From positions 671,877 through 717,609 of the forward strand of contig BFEA01000014.1 of assembly GCA_003427395.1 (NCBI GenBank): a stretch of 45,733 bases of DNA. Reading direction: 5' to 3'. The notes beneath the pieces were generated by a model that saw only the letters and a list, made by a program, of their open reading frames with translations, made no database searches and was not told where the DNA came from. The stretch comes from Chara braunii. Lineage: Eukaryota; Streptophyta; Charophyceae; Charales; Characeae. Below are positions 10,756 to 20,729 of this stretch, piece by piece. Every line of letters starts with the position of its first letter. Positions within the stretch are counted from its first letter, which is position 1. A program made the translations under genes and the position numbers.

Positions 10756-11010
10756 TGTATAGGGACGCTGGACCCGTTTTCCAGCAGGGCCGAGGTCCCA
10801 CTTAGCAAAAAGGATAGGATCGAGCTCCTGAATCTGGATGTGTTTTAGGCAGAGATGCAGAAAAGAAGTTCAATCTCGATTTCCTGCACTTCTCCATAAA
10901 CTCATCCAGATTCAGGCATTCGATCCGATCCTGTTTGCTAGTGGGACCACGCCCCAGATGACGCCCCCCACCAATAGATGGGGCCTCCTGACGCGTTTCT
11001 TTTTTTTTTT
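10756..11010 (+). mobile_element. SINE-A copy split by a MITE
   Basis: The SINE-A head AGGGACGCTGGACCCGTTTT-CCAGCAGG (10760-10788) resumes at 10956 as AGATGACGCCCCCCACCAAT-AGATGGGGCC. The intervening 170 bp is the MITE described separately. The 3' part is degraded and lacks an A-tail. Confidence 0.75.
10787..10955. mobile_element. MITE with GTGGTCCCAYTA termini, copy 2 (nested)
   Basis: Left end GGGCCGAGGTCCCACTTAGC; reverse complement of the right end GGGGCGTGGTCCCACTAGC. Inner TIR sequence (AGGATMGGATCGA..CTGAATCTGGATG) is paired over about 50 bp and is cleaner than in the copy at 911. It interrupts a SINE-A copy between CAGCAGG and AGATGAC; a 3-bp duplication (AGG/AGA) is possible but weak. 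Confidence 0.78.
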
Positions 11011-11518
11011 TTAAAGACCAACTTTGACGCCGAGAATCCTCACAAACAACCCTCCTGACGCGTTTTTCAGCAATCTAGTGGCGGGACTTTTGATAGCGTG
11101 GAGTTCTCTACTGCGCCGAGACGCGGTCGCAGTTGCTGCATCCCCCTCTGCACGTGCAATACGGGCGACAGGAAAGGCGGCTGCCGATTGGATGGCAGCC
11201 TGAGCGAGCATGTGTGATTGGTGCAGCTACGCCAATCACTGGTCCCTCGTGGAGGCGTGAGGGACGGGAAATCTAAGGTTGGCGGCGTGTGCGACAAGCA
11301 ACTCGACCGTAGGTGACGTCAATGCTAAGAACAGCAGAAGGCTACGTTTTGTCATTGCGAATGCTTTGCTATATGTGGCGTGTGCCACGACGGTTGGCTA
11401 TGTGTAGCGTGTGCAACGGAGGGAGATTCGAAGGGCAGAGTCTTGATCAGGTCACATCACGTACTCGGGGCATATACCCACACAAAGACTTTTCCAACAA
11501 AGCTCTGGACACGATTGT

Positions 11519-11950
11519 GCAGTGAGATTCATCCAGGTCCAGTCGTAATTTGAGTCAGATGCATTTCGGTCGGAAAGAGCCAGTGTGAGTATGCCCTCGG
11601 AGTGGTTAGCTGGGGGAGCTGACCGTCCTACCCTACCCTTCCTCCTGCGTGCCCAGCTCAATTGGGGTCCTATTCTTCCGCGTTTTAGTCTTCTGCAGGA
11701 CGAAGCTGTGGACACGATTGCGGTGAGATTCATCCAGGTTTAGTCTTGTGCTGGACAAAGCTCTGGACTCGATTGCGGTGAGATTCATCCAGGTCCAGTC
11801 GTAATTTGAGTCAGATGCATTTCGGGAAGCGCCAGTGTGAATATGCCCTACCGAGTAGCAGTGGTCAGACGGAGAAGCTGACCGTCCTATCCTACCCTTA
11901 CAGCTGCGACGCCAGCTCAATTGGGGTCCTATTCTTTCGCCTTTTAGTCT
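11519..11950 (+). repeat. tandem duplication with 256-bp offset
   Basis: GTGAGATTCATCCAGGTCCA, GTCAGATGCATTTCGG and CAGCTCAATTGGGGTCCTAT recur in order in both halves (11523-11685 and 11779-11940), with a third GTGAGATTCATCCAGGTT between them at 11725. No ORF is conserved convincingly. The surrounding 11011-11518 shows nothing recognisable beyond two CCTCCTGACGCGTTT motifs (10984, 11050). Confidence 0.75.
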
Positions 11951-12112
11951 TTCTTTTGCCTGCTCCCCACCAATAGAACCTTTTTTTTTTTTTTTTTTTT
12001 TTTTTTGAACCCCCCCCCTATAACCCTAATTGGTGGGAAGGCAACATGGCTGGACCCATTTTTCAGCAGGTGCTGCTCCCCACCAATAGATTGGAGCTCC
12101 TTATGCGCCAGA
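11949..12112 (+). repeat. SINE-A fragments and homopolymer runs
   Basis: Two fragments of SINE-A: CTGCTCCCCACCAATAGAAC (11959) followed by a long T run (11981-12006), and GCTGGACCCATTTTTCAGCA (12046) followed by the CTGCTCCCCACCAATAGATT body. Both are truncated. Confidence 0.6.
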
Positions 12113-12194
12113 TTCATGATCCGGTAGGGACCTTAGAGCGACGGGTGGGCCGATAGTATCCCAGGAGGAAAGGTTTTGGCATGTGGTACAAAGC

Positions 12195-12230
12195 CTGTCT
12201 CTTATACACATCTAGATGTGTATAAGAGAC

Positions 12231-12232
<2 letters not shown>
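12195..12232. other. Nextera mate-pair junction adaptor (artefact), copy 1
   Basis: Two 19-bp Tn5 mosaic ends (AGATGTGTATAAGAGACAG) head to head, giving an exact 38-bp palindrome. This is the circularisation adaptor of Nextera mate-pair libraries, not genomic sequence. It is followed directly by a GA microsatellite (12233-12265). Confidence 0.97.
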
Positions 12233-12265
<33 letters not shown>

Positions 12266-12266
<1 letters not shown>

Positions 12267-12880
12267 AGTTGTGGGGGTGTGGGATAAGGTTTTTTTCGTT
12301 GTTTCTTTCTTTTCCTCTGTTCATCCGTATAATTTTGGATCCGGATACGGTCGATTTTATCGCGGCCTTCTTTTTGGACTTCTTTTGTAAATCGTCTCGG
12401 ATTTTCCTTGTCGTTTGTATTTTGTATGTATGCATGGAATGAATGTGAATTCCCTTTCAATTAGCAATCTTTTCGGATTTCCAATCTTATTTTGCGATGC
12501 CCGTTTCGTCTCTGTCTACTGCTCACTTGCGTGAGCTATACGCTCAGATATGTTAGAAAGTGCTCGATTATGGATGTTTTGGTTTAGTTGTTAAACGTTC
12601 GATCGACAAGAGTGCTATAAGAAGTTGATGATCCTTTCTCTTCTTTCCTCATTTTTGTCACATGTATGATATGTAATGATCGGATCTCACCCGATGCTGC
12701 AGGGATAGGATATCTGCATGCATGTTAAATGCGATCGACGCACTGAACTAACCCGCTGTTTCTCACGTGCACGCTCGTGTACGACCGCGATCTCAAGGAA
12801 ACCGAGTCGCCTCGTACGCGTTCGTCTGCGTGAGTCAGCCTTGGAACTCCATATTAGGATGCAGGAAACCCAGCTTTCTA
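12266..12880. other. no gene recognised
   Basis: AT-rich to 12700, then sequence sharing CACGTGCACGCTCGTGTACG-like stretches with the region upstream of 15281. It probably belongs to the same retroelement family as the gag-like fragments. No ORF with support. Confidence 0.4.
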
Positions 12881-12887
12881 AACGGAT

Positions 12888-13113
12888 ATGGCTGCGGAAT
12901 TTCCCACTTCGATGTCCGATCGTGAGAGTCTTAGGGACCCGGAATACTGCGAATACTGGAAAGGTGAAGAACTCAGATGACGGGGGAACTTAAGAAATCC
13001 GGAATTCCCTTGTCTGACAGAAAGCGATCGATTGTGTGCGAGCGACTTTCACTGTGCCATAACTAACGATCCTAGTAGGGGCCCCGATTACCCGAATACT
13101 TATAACACGCAGT
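12888..13113 (+). pseudogene. gag-like polyprotein fragment, second copy
   Basis: Encodes MAAEFPTSMSDRESLRDPEY-CEYWKGEELR, then after a stop/frameshift FPCLTESDRLCASDF..AITNDPSRGPDYPNTYNTQY. Aligned with 80-340, most differences are silent third-position changes (for example CCC/CCT, CTA/CTG, GAC/GAT, CCA/CCG, CAA/CAG), so the amino-acid sequence was maintained while the DNA diverged. It lacks the roughly 325 bp that follow in the first copy and jumps straight to the LTR-like terminus. I infer a non-autonomous or internally deleted retroelement. Confidence 0.5.
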
Positions 13114-13164
13114 ATTTGCCTTATGCTGCACGGCATAAGCAACTTCTTATTGTGCACACCCTCT

Positions 13165-13325
13165 TTGCGCTTATACCCCCGAAACTTGCCACAGGATATC
13201 TCTGTCCCGACCTGGGACTCCACCCCCACTTTTCTAAAATCCTTGGCACACCCCTTTTCGCACTTCCGGAGCTTCATCCCACTCCGATCAGGAAGTAGCG
13301 CTGGGCGTGAGGTTTGGGCGTCACA
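13165..13325. repeat. LTR-like terminal segment, copy 2
   Basis: Matches 730-880, ending GGGCGTGAGGTTTGGGCGTC-ACA. See that entry for reasoning. 13330-14110 beyond it has no gene I can support; it contains a repeated ACGTCACTTCT (13739, 13840). Confidence 0.45.
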
Positions 13326-14115
13326 ACATTCGAACTACGTTTCCTGACCCTCTGATCATCTGCACTCCACGGCCGGACGGAACGCTGCACCGTGCGGCAT
13401 AGGGCCAACCAAGACTTTTCGGACTGCTAGTGGGGCTTAGCCGCTTGCCTACGCAGCCATGGGGAATTATTCGACGGAATCTAGCCATTTTTCGCGTACG
13501 AAACATCCTTGGGAGACCCTACTCTTGCCCTGGCCTTGAAACGAATATACCGAGAAACCAAGCTGCCAGTGAAAACGGGTAATCACCAACGTGCCAAGCT
13601 TGTGACAAACCAATTCCTGTTTCGTGCAATTTTTTGCACGACGACAATGAGGGGTCCTAAGCTAGGAAGGTTGGGCCTATTACAGGAGATGGGATCCAAC
13701 GGGAAAATTGCATCGGTGTCCTTGTTTGTTCTTCTTTTTACGTCACTTCTATTCGGATGGTTGGGGCCAGGGCTGGGAAAGTCCCGGGGTGGTCGATTGA
13801 GTGGCTGGCGCGCTGACAGAGGCGCGATTGATAATGGTTGACGTCACTTCTTTCTTGTTTTGCTGTCGGGTTTTCGGTGCAGTGATCGCGCGGGAATTTT
13901 GCTTCTTTCTTTTTGAATTTCTTTTTCGAATCTTGTTGAACCCTCGCTGACTCTCGGAATTTCGGACTTTCTTTTCAGGATTTTTGTTTTAATAAAGTTA
14001 TTTTTGCATTTTCTCGTTAAATAGGAATTTAAGAATTTAGGAATTCGGAATTTTCTTTTGCCGCGTGGTGCTCTTTGCTCACGCGTTTCTTTTTGCGGTT
14101 GCAACGGAGCTCTGA

Positions 14116-14655
14116 TTAGTCGGCGCCCATAATCTTGCGTGTAACTGTAATTTTGGGCGGGGCGCCCTTGTAACTGTATCTTCCTTCTTGAGCTTCGTCT
14201 TTCCCGCCCTCTCTCTTCCTTGTTGTGTCCAGTTGGCCCGCGGGCTGCATTATCGGATCAATGCGTGGAGAGTGGCTACGTCCCCCACGCCGCGATCTGG
14301 CCATGTTGAATGTAGGCACTCCCTCCCCCTCTTTTCTTCTAAGTCCTTGCAATTCCGTGTTCTTCGCGCATGCATGCACGCTATAAATTTCGGCTGCGCG
14401 ATTATATAGCTCTCTTAAATAGTTGTTGGAAGCTCGGGGTAGCGCGATCAGTGAGGGTCGGCTTACGAGCGAAGTAAGAGGTGAGTTGAAGTGGGAGTTG
14501 GGCGATTCGACGAGCTGGTGCTGAATGTGCGGGGTTGACACGTGGGGCTACGACGGACTGTAGCGTGTGGGCGAACCTCATCGGCACAGGAGGACTAAGC
14601 GGGGTGACAACTTCGTGGGTTGGTGCGTGACGACGGACTGTCCGCATCGGAGGGG
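14116..14655 (-). repeat. 0.5-kb dispersed repeat, minus-oriented arm
   Basis: Read on the minus strand it starts after a CT/C tract with CCGATGCGGACAGTCCGTCG and continues through AGTTGTCACCCCGCTT, CAGCACCAGCTCGTCG and GCGGCGTGGGGG. The same order occurs on the plus strand at 15578-16090. Both copies translate as RRGGRSxxPxIDPxMQ, so a decayed coding part is possible, but stops and frame changes prevent a call. It is probably an LTR or UTR part of a retroelement. Confidence 0.65.
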
Positions 14656-14659
14656 GAGA

Positions 14660-15180
14660 GAGAGAGACAATGGAGATGGATGGACGTGGAGTTGCAAATT
14701 TCTTTGTCTTGTCCTTTGCTTTTGTATATAAGTTTTGACTTCGGCTCGGGCAATTTGCCCTTATTTTTCCTTCAACATCTTTGTCTCGACGTTGGCCCTC
14801 GTATGGTGTCTTATTCAGTTTCGATCCTTCCGTGTTTGTGTATATTGGATGGACGAAGTCCTGACGGAATGATATGCTTGTCGTTTTTGCCTAATCATCA
14901 TCGTTGCTTGTCACTTTGATCTGTTGTCGTCACGATAAGAGTTTGATGTTGTTGCGGTGTCTGATGTGTGTGATGTCATTTTGCATGATAAGAAATGATT
15001 GTTTGCGGGATCACCGAATGATTAGATGATTGGGTGGGTATCTATGTCACGTGGCGATTTTCCATGTAGGACCGAACTCTCACTTTGGCACGAAAATCAA
15101 CCAACAAGCTCGTGTATGACCGAACACCTCGTGTGCGCACGTGTAAGCGCGATCTGATCAGCGCGGCCTACACGTATCCA
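14660..15180. other. no gene recognised
   Basis: Short GA run at 14653, then T-rich sequence without a credible ORF or repeat boundary. Confidence 0.4.
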
Positions 15181-15280
15181 CATGCGGGCGATTCGCGATC
15201 ACACCTCCAGTATCGGGATAAGGGCAAATTTTCCTTTTTGTGAGAATTTGAGCTGGTAGGAATTTCTGCCACCATACCCG

Positions 15281-15499
15281 AAAATTTCCTTGTCAATCGA
15301 AGTACGATCCGATGCGTGCGGAGGGTTCCCACTACGCTGCATCTAGTGATCCGCCGGAATGACAAAATGTCGTACATCGTGGACTGGGAAAGATTGCGGG
15401 ACTCAGAGTACCAAGAATACTGGGAGGAAAAACAACTTAGGCTGATACCCGGAAATTCCCTTGTCAATCGAAGTACGATCCGATGCGTGCGGAGGGTTC
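15281..15499 (+). pseudogene. gag-like fragment, third copy, tandem unit truncated at an N
   Basis: Carries the same roughly 171-bp unit as the window start: TTGTCAATCGAAGTACGATC at 15291 and again at 15462, with MSYIVDWERLRDSEYQEYWE between. Bases 15405-15499 equal 1-95 exactly. The copy ends abruptly at an N (15500) followed by a CT microsatellite, so its right edge may be an assembly join rather than biology. Confidence 0.5.
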
Positions 15500-15500
15500 N

Positions 15501-15555
<55 letters not shown>

Positions 15556-15576
15556 CCTCCCTCCCTCCCTCCCCCC
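15501..15576 (+). repeat. (CT)n / CCCT microsatellite
   Basis: About 52 bp of CT followed by CCCTCC repeats, directly after a single N. It also forms the 5' border of the repeat at 15578; the minus-strand partner at 14655 has a shorter CT tract in the same place. Confidence 0.95.
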
Positions 15577-15577
15577 G

Positions 15578-16090
15578 ATGCAGGCAGTCCGTCGCCTCAC
15601 ATCAACATAGAGTTGTCACCCCGCTTGGTTCAAGCAGGCAAGCCAGGTTTGCCCATGCGCCACAGTCCGTCGTGGCCCCGCACGTCAACCCCGCATACCC
15701 AACACCAGCTCGTCGGATCGCCCAACTCTCGCACTCACTCACCTTCCAAACTTGCTCGCTAACCGACCCTCACTGATCGCGCTAACCTCAAAATTCTTAG
15801 AGAGCAAACTAATCGCGCTTGTGAAATTTATAGCATGCATGGCTGCATGAAAGGTATGGGATTAAGCCTAGGTGGACAAGAGGAGAAGAGAGGAAGTGTC
15901 TACGTCTGCATGGCGAAGCCGCGGCGTGGGGGTCGTAGCGACACTCCACTCATCGATCCGGTCATGCAGGCGCTCCGGCCAATTAGAACAGAGTATGCGC
16001 AGCGAGGAAGAAGGAGAAGGCAAGTAAATACGAGGAAACCAAAAAAGAAGAAAGATACAGTTACAATCGCGCCCGCCAAAAACGACAACT
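15578..16090 (+). repeat. 0.5-kb dispersed repeat, plus-oriented arm
   Basis: Inverted partner of 14116-14655, sharing CAGTCCGTCGTGGCCCCGCA-like blocks, CGACCCTCACTGATCGCGCT and GATACAGTTACAA. The pair brackets about 0.9 kb. 16091-17480 contains further unassigned sequence (GC-poor near 16860-16910) with no gene I can support. Confidence 0.65.
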
Positions 16091-17489
16091 ATACCGGATT
16101 AAGGGTGCGATCCAGTCAAAGCCCAGTTCCCAGCGCAGCAAAATGCGAGCAAGCGCGGCGCAACAAAATTCAGAGTACCTAAATTCCTAGCTTAAGTCCT
16201 AATTGCAAAAGAAAATCCGAAAAAGTAAAAAAAGAAAAACAATTCCGTGAGCCCGTGGGGGCTCGACATCAGTTGAAAATTCAAAAAACGACATTCCCTG
16301 CACGATGATCGCGCCAAAATTCCCAGCGCTCACAGCAGAACAAGAAATAAGCTATGGTACAGTTATTTCTCGCGCTCGCCAAGGCACGACTACCCAACCG
16401 TTGGCACGGGATTTTCCCGACACCGATCCGACAACTCCCAAAAGTGAAAAGAAACGAGAACGTCCATGCAATTTGCCCGCCCGACCCATCTTCCCACAAC
16501 TCACCCATCCGACCCGTCTCATTTCCCCAGGCAGCTTCGCGCAGAAAGTCGCGCAATTACTGAAAATGGTTTGCCACAACATAACCGGTTCGTGCTTGTG
16601 GTAGCTGCCGGGCTCGCCTAGGGATGTGAAGGTGGTAGGACCGGCGCAGTCTTTTCTACTATGGGCCAAGTTCCTAAGAGTCAAGTTATATTAAATGTGT
16701 GCGGAGCCGCGGTCACAATCAAACTAGAAAGCACAGGAAAGAAAAAGAAAAGAAAAACGAGAAGAAGTTGGACATCTTAGTCGACACCTGATATGGACCG
16801 CCATTTTAGTTTCGATGGATCTAAAGGCCACAGGCTGCCGCCCCGATACGATCCTTGGTGATAATTTTAATTTTTTATATTTTGTTTTTCTCTTTTTAAA
16901 TTTAGTTTGACTTTGCGGGGGAACGAACAATTCACTTATGATTTCAAATTTTAATGGGCAGCTGAGACTGGCTTGACCCCTCGTGAACCTATTTCACCCA
17001 GTGAAATGTCTTGAACCAGCTGACACGCGTGGTGAGCCTTGTCACCTTTAATGGGGTATCGCAGGGTAGGGAAAATTGCATTCCAATTTGCATTGTCAGG
17101 GGGGCGCGGCGCTACCGGGAGCGCTGCGCCCCGCCCTGGGTTGGGACATCGCACAAGTGGGCTATGGTGAAGGCGCACAGCGGCGACGGTGGCCATCTCT
17201 TCTCTCAACCAGGCGCTTTGCGCACGCGCAGGTGACCGGAGGCGCTTGTCTACACCACGTCGTAGTCTGATGTGGCGGATGGACTGACTCCCGTTGGCTT
17301 TTTTCTTCTGGGAGTTCCACGTTTCACTCCATTGCTGCTGCGTTTTTGCACGTGGCATATGGCCTGGGAGGCGTTGGCTATGTCGACCCCTGTGGAGTAC
17401 AGTGGAGTCAACCCTTGGTAAACTGAAGTGCGAGTGCAGTCGCGACTGCAATTATGAGGAAGTGGGTGCGTCAGCATAATCAAGGCGCT

Positions 17490-18010
17490 GCTCGACATCA
17501 GCAACGGGGCGTTGATCATCACCAACACCATCATCAACAGGGCACAGTTTGACACCATCATCACAGTGAGCGTTCGTCATCGTCTCAGGGTGCTTCTCGT
17601 CATCATCATCGTCATGACTATCATCATCAACAGGGCGTGGTTCGACATCATCATCACGGTAATGGTTCGTCATCAGCATCAGGTGTCATCACTATCATCA
17701 TCATCAGGGAAACGCTCGTCATCAACATCAAGGCATGGGTGACGTCATTATTGACGCTGCTCATCATGATGATCATCATCATCATTGTGTCTTCATAGGG
17801 TGTCACCGGGGTTGCTCGTTATCATCATCATCATTGTCATTATGCCAGTATCATTACCATCATCAATAGTTCACCATCATACGGCACTGTTGGCGAATCT
17901 TGTCCTCATAGGGCGCTGATCACCATCATCATCATTAGGTTATCATCCAAGGTGCTCGTCATTAGCACCATCATTATCCTTTTGTCATTATAGGGCATTG
18001 TGCGTCATCG

Positions 18011-18045
<35 letters not shown>

Positions 18046-18099
18046 TTCATCATCATCATCATCATCATCATCGACATCATCAGCATTATCATCAGCATT

Positions 18100-18139
<40 letters not shown>

Positions 18140-18330
18140 ATAATTTGTAATCATAGGGCGCTGTTGGTACTGTTCTTCACTATGATCAGGAGCATCATTC
18201 TGTCTTCATTTTCATCATTACTATCATCATCATCATTTTGTTATCATCAGATGTTGCTTTTCAAGGCCTTGTTTTCTTTTCACATCAGCAGGTAAGTTGG
18301 TCGTCATCATCATCTTCATCATCATCAGCA
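17490..18330 (+). repeat. CAT/ATC-rich degenerate minisatellite
   Basis: Dominated by TCATCA triplets, with near-perfect (CAT)n at 18013-18072 and 18098-18138. Early on, a longer period of roughly 100-115 bp is visible: CATCATCAACAGGGC (17532, 17622), then GTGAGCGTTCGTCAT / GTAATGGTTCGTCAT. Translated frames give Asp/His/Ile runs and are composition artefacts. Confidence 0.85.
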
Positions 18331-18492
18331 AATCCAGAAGAAGAAAACTCTCATGTACCTTTCTTCATTATAATTTTCAGAAATTTCCTACTCTTCCACT
18401 CATATCTTCGGAATTTGATTTCCTAAAACTCCTGAGGCTCGTTTTTTATTTTCTCCACTATTCATTTCTGGGTCCGCATAGCCGGGGAGGAA

Positions 18493-18867
18493 ATGACAGA
18501 TATGATTAAACAATATGTAGACCAGGACCTCAGGGCACAATGGCAGAAAGTCAAAGATCAGTTGGATAGGCTTCAAACACAAAAAGATATAAGACAAAAA
18601 AATTCACAATTTTCAGGGGACTGGTTGGGCAGCGACAACGGGGGCCGGATCACCTTCATCAAATGGGAGGGGGGCGGCAACCCCAAAGATAACGAAGGTA
18701 CAGAGGAAGGCAGCCATGCGACAATCAAGAGAGACTATCATATCTGCTTCAGAGATTGGACAACGATGGATCCGAGGATCTCGTTGCAACCGCCCTCGAA
18801 ATTTTCCGATCCCTTCCCTCCCCATCAGTTGACCATAGTGGATATGCAATGGTACGGAGTGGTGTGA
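18493..18867 (+). CDS. unrecognised small protein or last exon, family copy A
   Basis: 124 codons from ATG, starting TDMIKQYVDQDLRAQWQKVK and ending DMQWYGVV. An N-terminal helical, Gln/Lys-rich part (residues 1-40) precedes a segment with DWLGSDNGGRITFIKWEGG and a C-terminal SDPFPPHQL..MQWY. The frame is open upstream to a TGA near 18431, and homology to the copy at 27 kb extends before the ATG (G-E-x-x-T-D/E-x-I-K-Q). A pyrimidine-rich tract ending GCATAG at 18480 could be a 3' splice site, making this a terminal exon. I do not recognise the family. Copy B keeps the same plan from the helix to the QWY end, which supports real coding. A SINE-A copy follows about 185 bp downstream. Confidence 0.5.
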   Translation: MTDMIKQYVDQDLRAQWQKVKDQLDRLQTQKDIRQKNSQFSGDWLGSDNGGRITFIKWEGGGNPKDNEGTEEGSHATIKRDYHICFRDWTTMDPRISLQPPSKFSDPFPPHQLTIVDMQWYGVV

Positions 18868-19051
18868 GTGGGTCAGCAGTAGGCAGTGCTCTTCTCATAT
18901 ATGGCAGTCACAACATCCAAAAACAGATCGGGTGAAAAAGGGGGAAGGAGGAATAGGTGTTCAATTTCCTCTCAATAACCTGCACAGTTAATCCTCTGCA
19001 GAGCAGAGCAATCAATGCTGGCAAACTTCTTTTCTCAGTTTTTGGTATTCA

Positions 19052-19196
19052 CTCTGTATATGGGACGCTGGACCCGTTTTCCAGCAGGTGATGCTCCCCA
19101 CCAATAGATGGAGCCCCTCCCCGGGTGCTAGTGGTGTCTGCTTCATCAGCGCCACTAGCACTGTAGGGAGCGTTTTTTTCAACAAAAAAAAAAAAG
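19052..19196 (+). mobile_element. SINE-A copy
   Basis: Complete-looking: CTCTGTATATGGGACGCTGG, the T-arm-like CTGGA-CCCGTTT-TCCAG, CAGGTGATGCTCCCCACCAA, GGGTGCTAGTGGTGTCTGCT and an A-rich tail ending near 19196. Confidence 0.75.
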
Positions 19197-19203
19197 TTAT
19201 GGT

Positions 19204-19990
19204 TTCCCTTTGGGCGCATTAATGAATTATTTTTGTGTGGGTGGGGGGTTGGGGTTTTAAGGAGGAGAGCTCTACTCTGCAGGGGCTTCACAAGGTGGAG
19301 GGTGAAATGCCCTGGAGGGAGTGGGGGCAAAGTTTTGGGGGTTGCCCTATTCTGGGGCTGGGAGAGATGTAATGGCTGACATCATATCCCAACGGAGGCA
19401 GATAGGGGTGAGGGGGTGGCTGAGGCATACTTTGGGTGGAACTGGATACCTTAGTGGAAGTAGGGGGAGAAAACAGGTATATCCCAAGTTGGGGCCGATA
19501 AGGAGAGTTTGTGATCAGGGCAGTCCTTTTCGGTGGAGGCAGTAGAGGGACAGGGGGAGATGTAGGGGAGGGGGGGAAATAATCTACAACAACATCCGGA
19601 ATTCTGGTTCTCCTTTTTAGTGTAAACAAATTACTTCTGGTGAGGGGGTGGGTTGGGGGAGAACTCTACTCTGCAGGGGCTTCACAAGGAGGGAGGTGAT
19701 TGTCCTGAAGGGAGACAGGGCAGATTTTGGGGGATGCCCTATTCTCGGGCCGGGGGAGATGTATGGGTTGGCATCATATCCCAGCGGAGGCAGATAAGGG
19801 CAAGGGGTTGGCAGAGGCATACTTTGGGTGGGAACTGGATGCCTTTGTGGGAGTAGGGGGGGGGAAATGGGTTTGTCCCAAGTTGAGGCCGATGAGGACT
19901 GCTCGTGATCAGGGGCGGTCCTTTTCGGTGGAGGCAGCAGTGGGGCAGGGGGATGAGGGGAAAGGGGGGAATTTCTTTATCCAATTTGGT
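19204..19990. repeat. tandem duplication with about 394-bp offset
   Basis: Two G-rich units share CTCTACTCTGCAGGGGCTTC (19271, 19665), GGCATCATATCCCARCGGAG-like text, GAGGCATACTTTGGGTGG and AGTCCTTTTCGGTGGAGGCA. On the minus strand both encode Pro-rich peptides with KPLQSRxL and PYLPPLGYD, but neither has a proper ORF context, so no CDS is called. Confidence 0.8.
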
Positions 19991-20154
19991 TGGGATTTTT
20001 TCTGATTTTCCCTGGAATATTCAAAACAAGCACCCTTGTTATTCCTGGTAGTTTGAAGAATCTTTCAGGACTCTGAGGGACTGTTGGTGGTTTGTACGAA
20101 GCTGCACTGGAATTAGACTGTTATATTCAGGATCCGTGGCTGTTCCATGCCAGA

Positions 20155-20360
20155 ACGACACTGGACGGAGCTGGGGTGATGCCCTGTAACTTGTCGAAGG
20201 TGAGGGCATGAGGCCTTGTAGAGAGATCTGGGGATGCTATGCGGGGGCATCCTAAGGGACAGTTGGGGGTTGCTGACACAGGACGAGACTGGTCGGAGCT
20301 GGAGTGAGTCGCGTTACTCTGTAACCTAGCGGATAGGGGGCGTGAGGCCTGGATGAGTTT
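20155..20360 (+). repeat. short tandem duplication, about 128-bp offset
   Basis: ACTGGACGGAGCTGGGGTGA...CTGTAAC...GTGAGGCCT patterns at 20160 recur at 20288 (ACTGGTCGGAGCTGGAGTGA). Diverged; no gene seen between 19990 and 20636. Confidence 0.6.
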
Positions 20361-20635
20361 GTCAGAGAATAAGTCAGTTTTGGTGAGCTTTGTTATGATC
20401 TGCTGGAATTCCCTTAGATACTTGAGTATTCAGAGAATTGCGGGTGGATTTCAGGAGGTGTTTAGCGATCGTAAAAAAAGATTCGTAGTTTTTCTCATCA
20501 TCTATATTTGTAGTTTTCTCATCATCTATCCCGATTTTCAGCAGTTTGTTTATGATCTTGGAGGATACTCTCAAGCCAAAACCGGGTCATGGCCCTGGTA
20601 CTTCAATTTGTTCATAATTTTTTTTTACATATCTT

Positions 20636-20729
20636 CATATGGGACGCTGGGCCCGATTCCCAGCACGTGCTGCTCCCCATGAATAGATTGGAGCATGTCT
20701 TCCATTAAAAAAAAAAAAGAAAAAAAAAG
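20636..20729 (+). mobile_element. SINE-A copy, short form
   Basis: Head CTGGG-CCCGATT-CCCAG is the best T-arm-like version (5-bp stem, 7-nt loop; 9 of 11 matches to a B box). The body is truncated soon after CCCATGAATAGATTGGAGC and ends in an A-rich tail (20707-20728). Confidence 0.7.

Noticed and set aside
2051-18140. CRISPR-like arrays
   Set aside because: Repeats are microsatellites or minisatellites without unique spacers, and the genome is eukaryotic.
20353-20682. Hydrophobic 109-codon ORF as a membrane protein
   Set aside because: Composition follows T-rich DNA, includes a micro-duplication, and ends inside a SINE-A copy.
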